From an uncultured bacterium (GTDB lineage Bacteria > Actinomycetota > Actinomycetes > S36-B12 > CAIYMF01), in contig CAIYMF010000120.1 of the NCBI GenBank assembly GCA_903927265.1, forward strand, positions 1 to 41,702: DNA of 41,702 nucleotides, written 5' to 3'. Both the position numbers and the translations under genes were made by a program. The notes under the pieces were generated by a model that saw only the letters and a list, made by a program, of their open reading frames with translations, did not search any database and had not been told where the DNA came from. Numbering within the stretch: the first letter of the stretch is position 1; every line of letters starts with the position of its first letter. Below, piece after piece: positions 31,849 through 39,981 of the stretch.

Positions 31849-33024
31849 GTGACGACAGGCTCCCAACGCGCGAGCAAATCAGTCTTCATCGCATTAATGC
31901 TTGTTGCATTCAATCTGAGAACTCCGATTACTTCACTTCCGACCGTTGTCACCGATATCGAGGCGACCACCGGTCTGGGCAAAGCAGGCCTTGGGGCACT
32001 CACCACGATGCCCATTCTGATGATGGGTGCGCTCGCGTTTACCGTGCCGAGTTTGTCGGCACGCATTGGTCTCACTCGCCTGGTGTGGATCGCCACGGGG
32101 ATTCTTGCGATCGCTTCGGGTATTCGCCTCGCGGGCGCGAACGTGCTGGTGTTGTATGCCTCTGCGCTTCTGGCAGGCGCCGCCATCGCTCTCGCGGGGG
32201 GCTGTGTTCCCGCGATTGTGCGTCAACAACTACCGCATCGCATCGGATCGGTCACTGGTGCGTGGACCACCACCATGATGATCGGCGCTGCGCTTGCCGC
32301 GATGTTTACTGTTCCGTTCGAACAGCGATTTGGGTCCTGGCAGGTCGCACTGGCCATGTGGGCCATTCCCGCTGCAGGCGCGTGGCTGGTGTGGTCGGTC
32401 GTCGAGCGTCGCGAGCGCCTCGCGCCACCAATTGCGCGCCGCGCCTCAGGAATCCGCGATCTTCCGTGGCGAAGCAGCACCGCATGGGCTATTACCGGGT
32501 TCCTTGCGATTAACTCGATCACCTTCTATACCACCGTCGCGTGGCTAGCCCCGTCACTGGAAGCGCGTGGCATGTCGCAAGCAGATGCTGGAGCAGCGTT
32601 CGGATTGTCGTCGGCCGTCGGATTCATCGCTGCATTGCTTCTGCCACCGTTGCTACAGCGCACACGCTTTCCACGCGCGCTGCTCGCCGTTGTCGTGCTT
32701 GTCGACTTGGTGTCATTCGCCGGAATTGCCTTCGCACCCTTCATGGCAACAGCCCTGTGGATGGTGCTCTTCGGTCTCACCAACAGCGGCTGGTTTGCCA
32801 TGGGTCAGGCGCTCATCGGCATGCTCAGCACCGACGCCGTTCATGCGGCACGATTAACGGCCATGGTGTACGCAGGAATGTACTTGCTCGCGGCGATCGG
32901 ACCCATCTCCGCTGGGATTCTGCTCGACCTCACCGGTTCGTGGACGGCACTCTTCGCACTCATTTCAGCCTCGACCGTGCTGGCGCTCATCGCCGTTCCG
33001 AAATTGACGCCGACGCGCCGCTAG
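31849..33024 (+). CDS. CynX/NimT-type MFS transporter
   Basis: A 391-aa transporter with about twelve helices. The first helix ends in FNLRTPITSLPTVVTDIEATTGLG, the CynX (cyanate/2-nitroimidazole) subfamily opening, followed by PILMMGALAFTVPSLSARIG. The second half has NSITFYTTVAWLAPSLEARGMSQADAGAAFGL, also a subfamily block. Substrate unknown. Starts with GTG; GATGAT lies 6 nt upstream, and the small dyad ATCGC-ATTAC-GCGAT at 31825-31839 overlaps the promoter region. The terminator of the delta-60 gene separates it from upstream transcription. Confidence 0.85.
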   Translation: MTTGSQRASKSVFIALMLVAFNLRTPITSLPTVVTDIEATTGLGKAGLGALTTMPILMMGALAFTVPSLSARIGLTRLVWIATGILAIASGIRLAGANVLVLYASALLAGAAIALAGGCVPAIVRQQLPHRIGSVTGAWTTTMMIGAALAAMFTVPFEQRFGSWQVALAMWAIPAAGAWLVWSVVERRERLAPPIARRASGIRDLPWRSSTAWAITGFLAINSITFYTTVAWLAPSLEARGMSQADAGAAFGLSSAVGFIAALLLPPLLQRTRFPRALLAVVVLVDLVSFAGIAFAPFMATALWMVLFGLTNSGWFAMGQALIGMLSTDAVHAARLTAMVYAGMYLLAAIGPISAGILLDLTGSWTALFALISASTVLALIAVPKLTPTRR

Positions 33025-33039
33025 GCGGTGATCACCTTC

Positions 33040-33357
33040 CTAACGAGCGCGCCACACACGCGTCCACGTCGTCGTACCTGAATGGGCAGACGTGGTGGGA
33101 ACCGCGACGATACGCACCTTGACCGGAAGTCGCGGAACGCCGTGAGTACTCACCGTGACGCGGCCTGTGACTCGGTTGACCGAGAACGTCGCTGGCCTCG
33201 TGTCTCCAAGTCGTGTCGCCCCAGCGCCAGCTGCTGTCGAAATGGTGAGGCGACATCCTGGTGAAGTCACCACCCGTGTCACCAAGACAGCACTTCCCCG
33301 TCGAGCGATTTTGGTCGAGGAGGGCAGCGCCGTAACGGTCAACGAGCACTTCGTGGA
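33040..33357 (-). pseudogene. 5'-truncated remnant of a secreted protein's C-terminal domain
   Basis: The minus frame gives STKCSLTVTALPSSTKIARR, then VLVTRVVTSPGCRLTIST and a tail VKVRIVAVPTTSAHSGTTTWTRVWRAR. It reads like the C-terminal beta-sandwich domain that ends many actinobacterial exoproteins, with a Cys pair and a final W-R-x-R. The open frame runs on to 33474, but beyond 33357 it becomes Arg/His/Glu-rich without any signal peptide and lies opposite the membrane-protein remnant. No start codon with a ribosome site was found. I judge it the 3' end of a gene whose 5' part is gone. Confidence 0.5.
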
Positions 33358-33360
33358 TAC

Positions 33361-33722
33361 CGGTCGTTCTTCCTGATCTGCACCATTCCGTTCGCGTTCG
33401 TGGTGGGTCCGTTCTGGCGCGCCGAACACCCCCCGCTTCGTGCACTCCTTACGACAGCCGTGGAGGGGAATCACCTACCTCGTACTGGCACTCGTCGTCG
33501 GCGCAGTGGTGGCAATCGCTCGCAGCCATTGTGGGAATCGCGCTCGCCAGGCTGTACGTAGCGCTCTGCGTGTACGTGACCGGCGAAGTTCCGTGGGGTC
33601 CGCCCGCCTTCGAGGGTGAAGTGTGGCTGGCTTCAGCACTTCTCGCGGTGACCTTCCCCTTCCTAGCTTTCCACGCGGACTTCTTCCAAATGTGGCCTGT
33701 ACGACGAACTGCGGAGCGCTAG
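33361..33722 (+). pseudogene. Frameshifted C-terminal remnant of a multi-spanning membrane protein
   Basis: Three frames in turn give hydrophobic coding-like sequence. Frame of 33361: RSFFLICTIPFAFVVGPFWRAEHPPLRALL. Then a +1/-1 change gives PWRGITYLVLALVVGAVVAIA around 33460-33520. Then another gives LAAIVGIALARLYVALCVYVTGEVPWGPPAFEGEVWLASALLAVTFPFLAFHADFFQMWPV up to the stop TAG at 33720-33722. Joined, these make four membrane helices of one protein. No start is present. Two frameshifts in about 150 bp fit either a decayed gene or local sequence errors. Family not recognised. The next gene begins 10 nt after the stop. Confidence 0.55.
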
Positions 33723-33725
33723 CGT
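33720..33725 (+). promoter_or_regulatory. -10 box TAGCGT sharing its TAG with the remnant's stop codon
   Basis: TAGCGT ends 7 nt before the ATG at 33733, and its first three bases are the stop of the upstream remnant. This is the same arrangement as at 13598-13603. Confidence 0.45.
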
Positions 33726-33732
33726 CGATCAC

Positions 33733-34458
33733 ATGAGCAGGCCACTGCGGATCATCGCGATGCTTGTGTCGCTGCTCGCGCTGAGTGCCAGCCTCACCGG
33801 ACTCTTCCTCGGGTTCCGCACGATCGTGACCGCCGGTGGCCTGTGCCCCGCGGACGGCGGAGGCACACCTGTCGCGACGTGCCCTGTCGGCGCACCGACA
33901 CTCCTCCTCGTATCAGTTATCGCTGGACTCGTCGGCTTCGCCGGCTATCGGGTCACCAGCCCTCGACTGCCAGGACCCCACCTCATTGCCTTGGTGTGGC
34001 CGGCCGCGTTTCTTCCGCAGGCGTGGACTGTGTTGAGCGGCGCGATTCATCAACCCGGATATGGCGGGTGGGGCGGCCTGGGGTTTGGCCTGCTGCTCCT
34101 TGTACTCGGTTCCTTTCCCCTGATCGATTTATGGCGTCGCGACACCCTGCGCGCAGTGTTCTACGCCGACGCTGTTGCGGCCCCGCGACGTGTTCGGGGA
34201 TACCCGCGCGGATACACCCTGGCAACAGCAATGAAGTCGATTGATGACATGGGACGCGACGACGGACTCAGCGAGGCAGACATGGCCGAGATGCGAGCAC
34301 GCGTCATGGATTCGCCTCTTGGCACACAGGGCCGTCCGCCTGAGGCCGACCCGAACGCGAATGCTGGGAAGCGTGCACTGACCGTGGCACAGGGAATCAT
34401 CGTGGTTGCTGGCATCGCAGTCGGATGGGCCGCTGCGTCGACACTGATGTCGCGGTAG
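33733..34458 (+). CDS. Membrane protein of unknown function
   Basis: A 241-aa protein with helices at about 5-27 (IIAMLVSLLALSASLTGLFLGF), 54-72, 82-103 and 115-132, then a cytosolic stretch of about 90 aa (RRDTLRAVFYADAVAAPRRVRGYPRGYTL, and acidic SEADMAEMRARVMD) and a last helix at about 217-237 (VAQGIIVVAGIAVGWAAAS). The loop after helix 1 has GGLCPADGGGTPVATCPVG, two cysteines that could bond outside the cell. I do not recognise a family. The start is leaderless in appearance. The stop is 17 bp from the convergent glpD stop, so no terminator fits there. Confidence 0.72.
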   Translation: MSRPLRIIAMLVSLLALSASLTGLFLGFRTIVTAGGLCPADGGGTPVATCPVGAPTLLLVSVIAGLVGFAGYRVTSPRLPGPHLIALVWPAAFLPQAWTVLSGAIHQPGYGGWGGLGFGLLLLVLGSFPLIDLWRRDTLRAVFYADAVAAPRRVRGYPRGYTLATAMKSIDDMGRDDGLSEADMAEMRARVMDSPLGTQGRPPEADPNANAGKRALTVAQGIIVVAGIAVGWAAASTLMSR

Positions 34459-34475
34459 AAAAAAGCTCTCGCCGC

Positions 34476-36026
34476 TCAGCGCTCGATCGACGCGAGAATC
34501 TCAGCAGCCCGTGGAGTAGCGGCAGCGAGGTCATCGGGAACAAGTGACAGGCGCGTTCGTCGAGACAGGATGTCGTCGAGGTCGCTCGCACCCTCACTTC
34601 GCACCGCGTGCACAATTTCAACGCCCAGCACCGCGATTCCGGGCGCCAGCGGCTCAAGGAGTTCGGGACGGTCTTCGGCATACGCAGCAACACGGCCCGC
34701 CTCAGTACCAAATCGTCGTTGCAGCCGAGGAACAGACTCGATGACTGAATTGCCCGCGCCCACCAACGGAAGTTCATGCGTGTGACACGGCACTGAACTA
34801 ATCAGATCAACCACGTCTTGCGCCATGCGTCGGTAGGTCGTGAGTTTGCCGCCTGTGACCGTGATCAACGAATCTCCCGTCTGGCGAATCAGGTGCCTGC
34901 GAGAGATGTCTGACGTTGCCCCCACTCCGCCGTCGTCGGGTGCCACCAACGGGCGAAGGCCAGCGAAGGAGCCCACCGCATCTGCTGCCGTTACCGGCGT
35001 GGCCAAGACCGATGAGATGACATCAAGAATCCAGTCGATCTCGGCCGCTGATGCGACCGGCTCGTCAGGAAGTGGGCGCGCCTCTTCCACTACATCGGTG
35101 AGGCCGCAATACACCAGGCCATCGGGTTGCGGAATCGCGAACACGAATCGACCCATGTGACCGGGCACAGGCACAATCATCGAGGCCTGCGGAAAACCGA
35201 GAGTGGCGGCACGAAGTACCACGTGAGTGCCACGCGAAGGTTGCAGTGTGACTGAAGGATCGAGTGTGTCAGCCCATACGCCTGTTGCATTAATGACATG
35301 CTTGGCGCGAATCTCAAACCGTCCGGGTTCGAGCGTGTCTTCAACAACCGCGCCCCCGGCACCGACCTCGAGTGCTCCTACACGCGTAAGGATGCGCGCC
35401 CCGTGGGCCGCCGCAGTACGCGCGATTGCCACCACCAGCCGCGCGTCATCTTCCAGTTGCCCGTCGAAACTGACGGTGCCAGATAGAAGTCGAGCGCGAT
35501 CAAGAGCCGGCGCCAATCGCGCGGCTTCCTCAGCGTTCACCTGGTGGTGACGCGGAAGTAGACCGCCCGTGCGCGCACCCAGCGCAAGCAAGTCGCCGGC
35601 TCCAAACCCGAGTCTGGTGAGGAACGAATCGCGACGACTATCTTCACGCATGTGAGGAACGAGGCCAGTGAGCGGATGTACGAGGTGAGGTGCGATGACG
35701 CGCATCAAATAGGCCCGCTCAACGGCACTTTCCCATGCCAGGCCAGCATTGCCTGTCACGAGGTAGCGCAGGCCACCATGCACCAACTTGCTTGACCACC
35801 GCGACGTACCAAATGCCAAGTCATGCCGCTCAACGAGCGCCACGGTCATACCGCGGCTCGCCGCATCAAGTGCCACGCCAACACCCGTCACCCCTCCGCC
35901 GATCACCAACACATCAACGAGTTGACCTTTGGCGAGCACATCACGATCGCGCGATCGCCGCCGCGGACTGAGGTCGGCACGAATGTCGCTGGGGGTGATC
36001 GTTGCCGACGATGAACGCACATTCAT
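34476..36026 (-). CDS. glpD: FAD-dependent glycerol-3-phosphate dehydrogenase
   Basis: A 516-aa flavoprotein that oxidises glycerol-3-phosphate to dihydroxyacetone phosphate and gives electrons to quinone. The FAD-binding loop is VLVIGGGVTGVGVALDAASRG at about residues 40-60. GTSRWSSKLVHGGLRYL, SRGTHVVLR and TVTGGKLTTYRRMAQD are GlpD blocks. The C-terminal DUF/GlpA-type tail with RRTRLSLVPDDL is present. Its ATG overlaps the TetR-family gene stop by ATGA, so the two are cotranscribed. The divergent partner at 36699 resembles an enzyme that uses acyl-DHAP, which connects the two through DHAP. Confidence 0.92.
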   Translation of the reverse strand: MNVRSSSATITPSDIRADLSPRRRSRDRDVLAKGQLVDVLVIGGGVTGVGVALDAASRGMTVALVERHDLAFGTSRWSSKLVHGGLRYLVTGNAGLAWESAVERAYLMRVIAPHLVHPLTGLVPHMREDSRRDSFLTRLGFGAGDLLALGARTGGLLPRHHQVNAEEAARLAPALDRARLLSGTVSFDGQLEDDARLVVAIARTAAAHGARILTRVGALEVGAGGAVVEDTLEPGRFEIRAKHVINATGVWADTLDPSVTLQPSRGTHVVLRAATLGFPQASMIVPVPGHMGRFVFAIPQPDGLVYCGLTDVVEEARPLPDEPVASAAEIDWILDVISSVLATPVTAADAVGSFAGLRPLVAPDDGGVGATSDISRRHLIRQTGDSLITVTGGKLTTYRRMAQDVVDLISSVPCHTHELPLVGAGNSVIESVPRLQRRFGTEAGRVAAYAEDRPELLEPLAPGIAVLGVEIVHAVRSEGASDLDDILSRRTRLSLVPDDLAAATPRAAEILASIER

Positions 36027-36658
36027 GACGCACTCCCCACTGGGGCTAGATAGCCCAGGACCAATTGCTGCAATTCATCGAATGCACGCGGGTCGATCTC
36101 CTGCACGATCCGTTCGGAGAACACAAATGACTGCGCGGTCATTGTGAGCGTGAATGCGAACAGATCGGGATCACCGTCACGCACCGAACCGTCGCCACCA
36201 CGAGAACTCATACCGGCAGCGATGGTGCCGGCGAGGTGTTCGCGCGCCATGCGCTGCGTGGAGCCGAGTCGATCGACCATCAACGGAAGGAGCGATTCAG
36301 GGTCAACGTCGAGCACTCGACGCATCAACGGATGCATGGCCACCGCCTTCGTGACGGCGGCCACCGCTTGGGCGGTGCTCGTTCGCGCGTTGAGTTTCGC
36401 GGGCAGATCCGCTTCGATCGTGGCCAGCAGGAATGTCAGCTCCTCACGCAACACGGTGGTGAACAGCGTGGGTAGATCGGTGTGGTGCCTGTAGAGCGTC
36501 ATTCGTGAAACCCCGGCCCGGCGCGCAATATCGGCCATGGTGACGCGAGAGACGCCAAAGTCGAGAACGCAGTCGTAGCAGGCTCGCAACACCGCATCGT
36601 CTGTGACGGCCGGCGATACCGGACGCGGCAGAGACTTACTGTTACGAATCGACGTCAT
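36023..36658 (-). CDS. TetR/AcrR family transcriptional regulator
   Basis: A 211-aa repressor-type protein. The helix-turn-helix is VTMADIARRAGVSRMTLYRHHTDLPTLFTTVL at about residues 39-70. The C-terminal helical ligand domain is unremarkable. TACAGT (36666-36671) is 7 nt before the ATG, so the message is likely leaderless. Only 40 bp separate it from the divergent flavoprotein gene, and dyads ACTG-TAC-CAGT and GTGT-C-ACAC lie in that gap, so it probably represses itself, glpD and the flavoprotein. The ligand is unknown; a lipid or acyl-CoA is a guess from the neighbours. Confidence 0.9.
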   Translation of the reverse strand: MTSIRNSKSLPRPVSPAVTDDAVLRACYDCVLDFGVSRVTMADIARRAGVSRMTLYRHHTDLPTLFTTVLREELTFLLATIEADLPAKLNARTSTAQAVAAVTKAVAMHPLMRRVLDVDPESLLPLMVDRLGSTQRMAREHLAGTIAAGMSSRGGDGSVRDGDPDLFAFTLTMTAQSFVFSERIVQEIDPRAFDELQQLVLGYLAPVGSAS

Positions 36659-36698
36659 GTGTCACACTGTACCAGTAGTCAACGAACAGGAGTCTGTT
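36659..36698. promoter_or_regulatory. Divergent operator-promoter between the TetR gene and the flavoprotein gene
   Basis: The 40-bp gap contains GTGTCACAC (36659-36667) and ACTGTACCAGT (36666-36676), two short overlapping dyads lying over the TetR gene's -10 box TACAGT. AGGAG at 36689-36693 is the ribosome site of the flavoprotein gene. A single bound TetR dimer could block both directions. Confidence 0.45.
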
Positions 36699-38393
36699 GT
36701 GGCGCAGCACGAGGCACCCGTCCCCGCGTGGCGCGAGCGAGGAGCTGACGAAGGCACGTACCGCTCGGTGTTCGCCTATGACTCCACGCGCGTGAAGCAT
36801 CCCAGTGCCGGGTGGGTGCGGATGTTCAAGGACGAATTCGGCATGACCGACACCGATTTCATGACATCGGGCGATCAGGGCGATGCCCTCGTGGAGTTGG
36901 CTGAGCCATCGCGAATCGACCCCCGACACCGCTCGGCCATGGTGGCAATCGTCGGCGCCGAGAACGTGGCCGACGACGACTACAGCCGCGTTAAGTACGG
37001 GCATGGCAAGTCGGTCGATGAAGATCTCGCCCTACGTGCTGGCGTGGCACCCCAGGTACCTGACCTCGTCGTGCACCCTCGCCACAGAGCCGACGTCGTC
37101 GACATCGTGGCCTACTGCGCCGCCGAAGAATTGCCGATCGTTCCCTATGGCGCAGGATCTGGAACGGTCATCGGTACGCGTACCGACGGCGGCATCGTTC
37201 TGGTGATGCGTACGCACATGAACCATGTGCTCTCGGTCAACGAACGCACGATGACCGCAATCGTTCAGCCCGGAATGATCGGCTCAGACTTCGAAGCGCT
37301 CTTGAACGACGCTCCCCGCACCTTCGGAACGTCACGCGCCTTCACCTGCGGCCACTTCCCTCAATCATTCGAACTCGCCTCAGTCGGCGGATGGATCAGC
37401 GCCTTAGGTTCAGGCCAAGCCTCGACCTACTACGGCGACGCCTACGACCTGGTGGTGAGCCAGGAATACGTCACCCCTGTGGGCATCATTCGCACCAAGG
37501 ACTACCCCGCCACCGCGACCGGCCCCAAGGTGAACGACATTCTCAAGGGCAGCGAAGGAATGTTCGGAGTGCTCGTTGAGGCGACGGTCAAGATCTTTCG
37601 CTACGAACCGAAGAACACACAGCGCTTCGCGTTCATGTTGCCTACTTGGGAAGCAGGCGTTGAAGCCACGCGCGACATCGTGCAGGGCGAATTCGGCTTG
37701 CCTGCCGTGCTGCGCATTTCCGACTCAGAAGAGACCGAGCGTGCACTGGCACTCAAGGGTTTCGACACCGGACCCGCCAATACCTTCTTGAGTATGCGCG
37801 GATTCACACCGGGCAAACGCTGCCTACTCGTGGGCACCGCCGAGGGTGAGAAAGGTTTTGCCAAACACGTTGCCTCCATGTCACGCAAGATCGCTCGACG
37901 TCACGGGGGCATGACACTCACCGGATTGGCTACCAAGCAATGGGAACACGGTCGCTACAGCGACATTTACGTGCGCGAAGACATTCTCGATTTTGGAATG
38001 GTCATCGACACTCTTGAGACGTCCGTCACATGGGACAACCTGCAGACCGTCTATCACGGCGTGCGTTCGTTTGTGAAGAGTCGGCCTGGAACGGTGTGCA
38101 TGACTCATGCTTCGCACTTCTACGGGCAGGGCACCAACCTGTACTTCATCCTCATTCTTAAGCCCGAGACGCCCGAGGAATACTTCGCATTCCGCTCGGC
38201 AATTGTCGACAAGATCGTTGAACTGGGCGGCTCGACCAGTCACCACCATGGCATGGGCAATCTCTTCGCCCCGTGGCTGAAAGAGCACCTCGGCACCGCG
38301 GAGATGGATGTGCTGCGCGCACTCAAGGCGCACTTCGATCCGGACGGAATCATGAACCCGGGCCATAAGTCCCTAATGAGGACGCAGTCCTAG
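36699..38393 (+). CDS. FAD-binding oxidase resembling alkyldihydroxyacetonephosphate synthase
   Basis: A 564-aa flavoprotein of the FAD_binding_4 (VAO) superfamily. RVKYGHGKSVDEDLALRAG, the FAD loop LPIVPYGAGSGTVIGT at about 145-160, DILKGSEGMFGVLVEATVKI and the late VELGGSTSHHHGMGN are in the order of alkyl-DHAP synthase (AGPS), which swaps an acyl for an alkyl group to start ether lipids. The HHH motif is kept, but the segment after it (NLFAPWLKEHLG) departs from the usual GKxR form. GTG at 36699 is chosen for AGGAG 6 nt upstream. A D-lactate or glycolate type oxidase is the alternative. Divergent from TetR-glpD; the shared DHAP link supports AGPS-like chemistry. Confidence 0.85.
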   Translation: MAQHEAPVPAWRERGADEGTYRSVFAYDSTRVKHPSAGWVRMFKDEFGMTDTDFMTSGDQGDALVELAEPSRIDPRHRSAMVAIVGAENVADDDYSRVKYGHGKSVDEDLALRAGVAPQVPDLVVHPRHRADVVDIVAYCAAEELPIVPYGAGSGTVIGTRTDGGIVLVMRTHMNHVLSVNERTMTAIVQPGMIGSDFEALLNDAPRTFGTSRAFTCGHFPQSFELASVGGWISALGSGQASTYYGDAYDLVVSQEYVTPVGIIRTKDYPATATGPKVNDILKGSEGMFGVLVEATVKIFRYEPKNTQRFAFMLPTWEAGVEATRDIVQGEFGLPAVLRISDSEETERALALKGFDTGPANTFLSMRGFTPGKRCLLVGTAEGEKGFAKHVASMSRKIARRHGGMTLTGLATKQWEHGRYSDIYVREDILDFGMVIDTLETSVTWDNLQTVYHGVRSFVKSRPGTVCMTHASHFYGQGTNLYFILILKPETPEEYFAFRSAIVDKIVELGGSTSHHHGMGNLFAPWLKEHLGTAEMDVLRALKAHFDPDGIMNPGHKSLMRTQS

Positions 38394-38440
38394 TTCACGG
38401 AGCATCCGCGTGTGACCATGGAAGAGACACAGGAGGCACC

Positions 38441-39853
38441 ATGAGTCGCATTCGACGGACTGCCCTGATCACTACCGCTGCGCTGGCCTTTATCGGGGCG
38501 AGCATTGCCGCCGTTCCCACACCGAGCGTCGCGGGAGACCTCATCGGAGGAGGCGGCACGCCATGCACCTTTGACGATGACCTCACCGCGTTCTACACGG
38601 CGCCACCCGGCGCGATCACCGCTGACCCGGGCACGCTCATCCGGTGCCAAGAGCGCACTGACATCCAAGGCCTCACCGGTGCGCACGCGTATCGCGTCAT
38701 GTACGTCACCGAGGCACCCGCACCCGGCAGCTACACGTCGACATCGAGTGCTCGTAAGTTCCGAGGTGTGGCACTGGTCAAGCGCTACAGCACCGGAATG
38801 ATCTTCGTTCCAACGGCGTTCGCACCGCTGACTGGCCGCAAGATCGTGGCCTGGGATCACGGCACTGTCGGCATGGGTCAAACCTGCGCACCGTCGATCA
38901 GTGCCTACAAAAAGATTGCTGCGGTCACGGCCGCGACTGTTCCGAACATGTCGTACGGCTTCGTGCAGAACATGATCAACAAGAACTGGGTCGTCACGGC
39001 GACTGACTACGCGGGTCTCGGCATCATCGGCCAATCGACGCAACTTCAGTACCTCGTCGGTGCAAGTGAAGCGATGGACACTGCGAACGCCGTTCGACTG
39101 GCGGCAGCATTCCCGGGAAGCGGCGCGAGGCCATTCGGGCGCAAGCCTGTGTACGCGGTCTATGGCCAGTCCCAAGGCGGTCACGCCGCCCTGTTCACGG
39201 GCACTATCGCGCCGGTGTACGCCCCAGAACTCACGCTGAAGTCCGTCGTTGCCTCTGACCCCGCGGCGAACATGGTGCCGTTGGTGCAGCAGCAGTACAA
39301 CAAACTCATCGCGTGGGTACTTGGTCCGGAAGTCGCATTGGCGTGGCCCGGCGTGCAGCCGTCATTGAACGCGAACGACGTGCTCACGACCATCGGTAAG
39401 GCCAACGTCAACTCACTCGCCGCAAAGTGCGTCACGAAGGCTGCCCTGGCCGCGTTACTGAAGGACCCGCGCGGTAAGAAACCGTTCTTCCTCTCAACGG
39501 TCAACACCAACCCCGGTTGGGTCGCCATGCTCAATGCTCAGACTCCCCCGGTGGTTAAAGGAATCCCGGTGCTGATCGGTCAGACGCAAAATGACGGCGT
39601 CGTGCTGGCCAACACCAACGCGTCGCTGCAGACCGCATGGTGTTCGGCCGGATCGAACCTGAAGATGTTCTGGGTCAAGCCCAGCGGAATACTTCCGAAT
39701 TCATTTGTCACCATGGCGATGGCCCACTTGAACAGTGCCTCGGTTGATGCACTCGCCGCAATCAAGTTCATCAACAACGCATTCATCGGAACCTCGGCCC
39801 CAATTGCCGGCGTAACCTCGTGTTCGACGCCCCCACCAACGCCACTGTCGTAG
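38441..39853 (+). CDS. Secreted lipase (fungal-type secretory lipase family)
   Basis: A 470-aa exported hydrolase. A Sec signal (RRTALITTAALAFIGASIAAVPTPSVA) leads to the alpha/beta hydrolase fold, with the elbow YGQSQGG giving Ser244, Asp385 in GQTQNDGVV and His429 in AMAHLNSAS as the likely triad. YVTEAPAP, WDHGTVG, WVVTATDYAGLG are blocks of the LIP family (PF03583 type). Four or more cysteines (PCTF, IRCQ, QTCAP, AKCV, AWCS, TSCS) suggest disulfides. AGGAGG is 4 nt before the ATG. The gene follows the AGPS-like gene by 47 nt and may share its message. Confidence 0.88.
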   Translation: MSRIRRTALITTAALAFIGASIAAVPTPSVAGDLIGGGGTPCTFDDDLTAFYTAPPGAITADPGTLIRCQERTDIQGLTGAHAYRVMYVTEAPAPGSYTSTSSARKFRGVALVKRYSTGMIFVPTAFAPLTGRKIVAWDHGTVGMGQTCAPSISAYKKIAAVTAATVPNMSYGFVQNMINKNWVVTATDYAGLGIIGQSTQLQYLVGASEAMDTANAVRLAAAFPGSGARPFGRKPVYAVYGQSQGGHAALFTGTIAPVYAPELTLKSVVASDPAANMVPLVQQQYNKLIAWVLGPEVALAWPGVQPSLNANDVLTTIGKANVNSLAAKCVTKAALAALLKDPRGKKPFFLSTVNTNPGWVAMLNAQTPPVVKGIPVLIGQTQNDGVVLANTNASLQTAWCSAGSNLKMFWVKPSGILPNSFVTMAMAHLNSASVDALAAIKFINNAFIGTSAPIAGVTSCSTPPPTPLS

Positions 39854-39870
39854 GGCGACTTACCCGCATT

Positions 39871-39913
39871 CTGTGGGCGTGAGAGTCCCAAATAGGGCGT
39901 TCCACGCTCACAG
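39871..39913 (+). terminator. Long imperfect hairpin between the lipase and sulfatase genes
   Basis: CTGTGGGCGTG (39871-39881) pairs with CACGCTCACAG (39903-39913) with one G-U wobble on the plus strand. An inner CCC-AAATA-GGG stem lies in the loop. No U run follows. It is probably a terminator for the lipase gene; a regulatory role is possible. Confidence 0.5.
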
Positions 39914-39981
39914 AAAGTGTCCCAGTGCCGCGTCTGCTTTAGGGTGACGAGAACGAACACCCGAGCCCGAGAGGTTTCCAC

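Noticed and set aside
36603-36698. Upstream extension of the AGPS-like flavoprotein to 36603
   Set aside because: It would overlap the TetR gene and cross the operator region; GTG at 36699 has a well-placed AGGAG.
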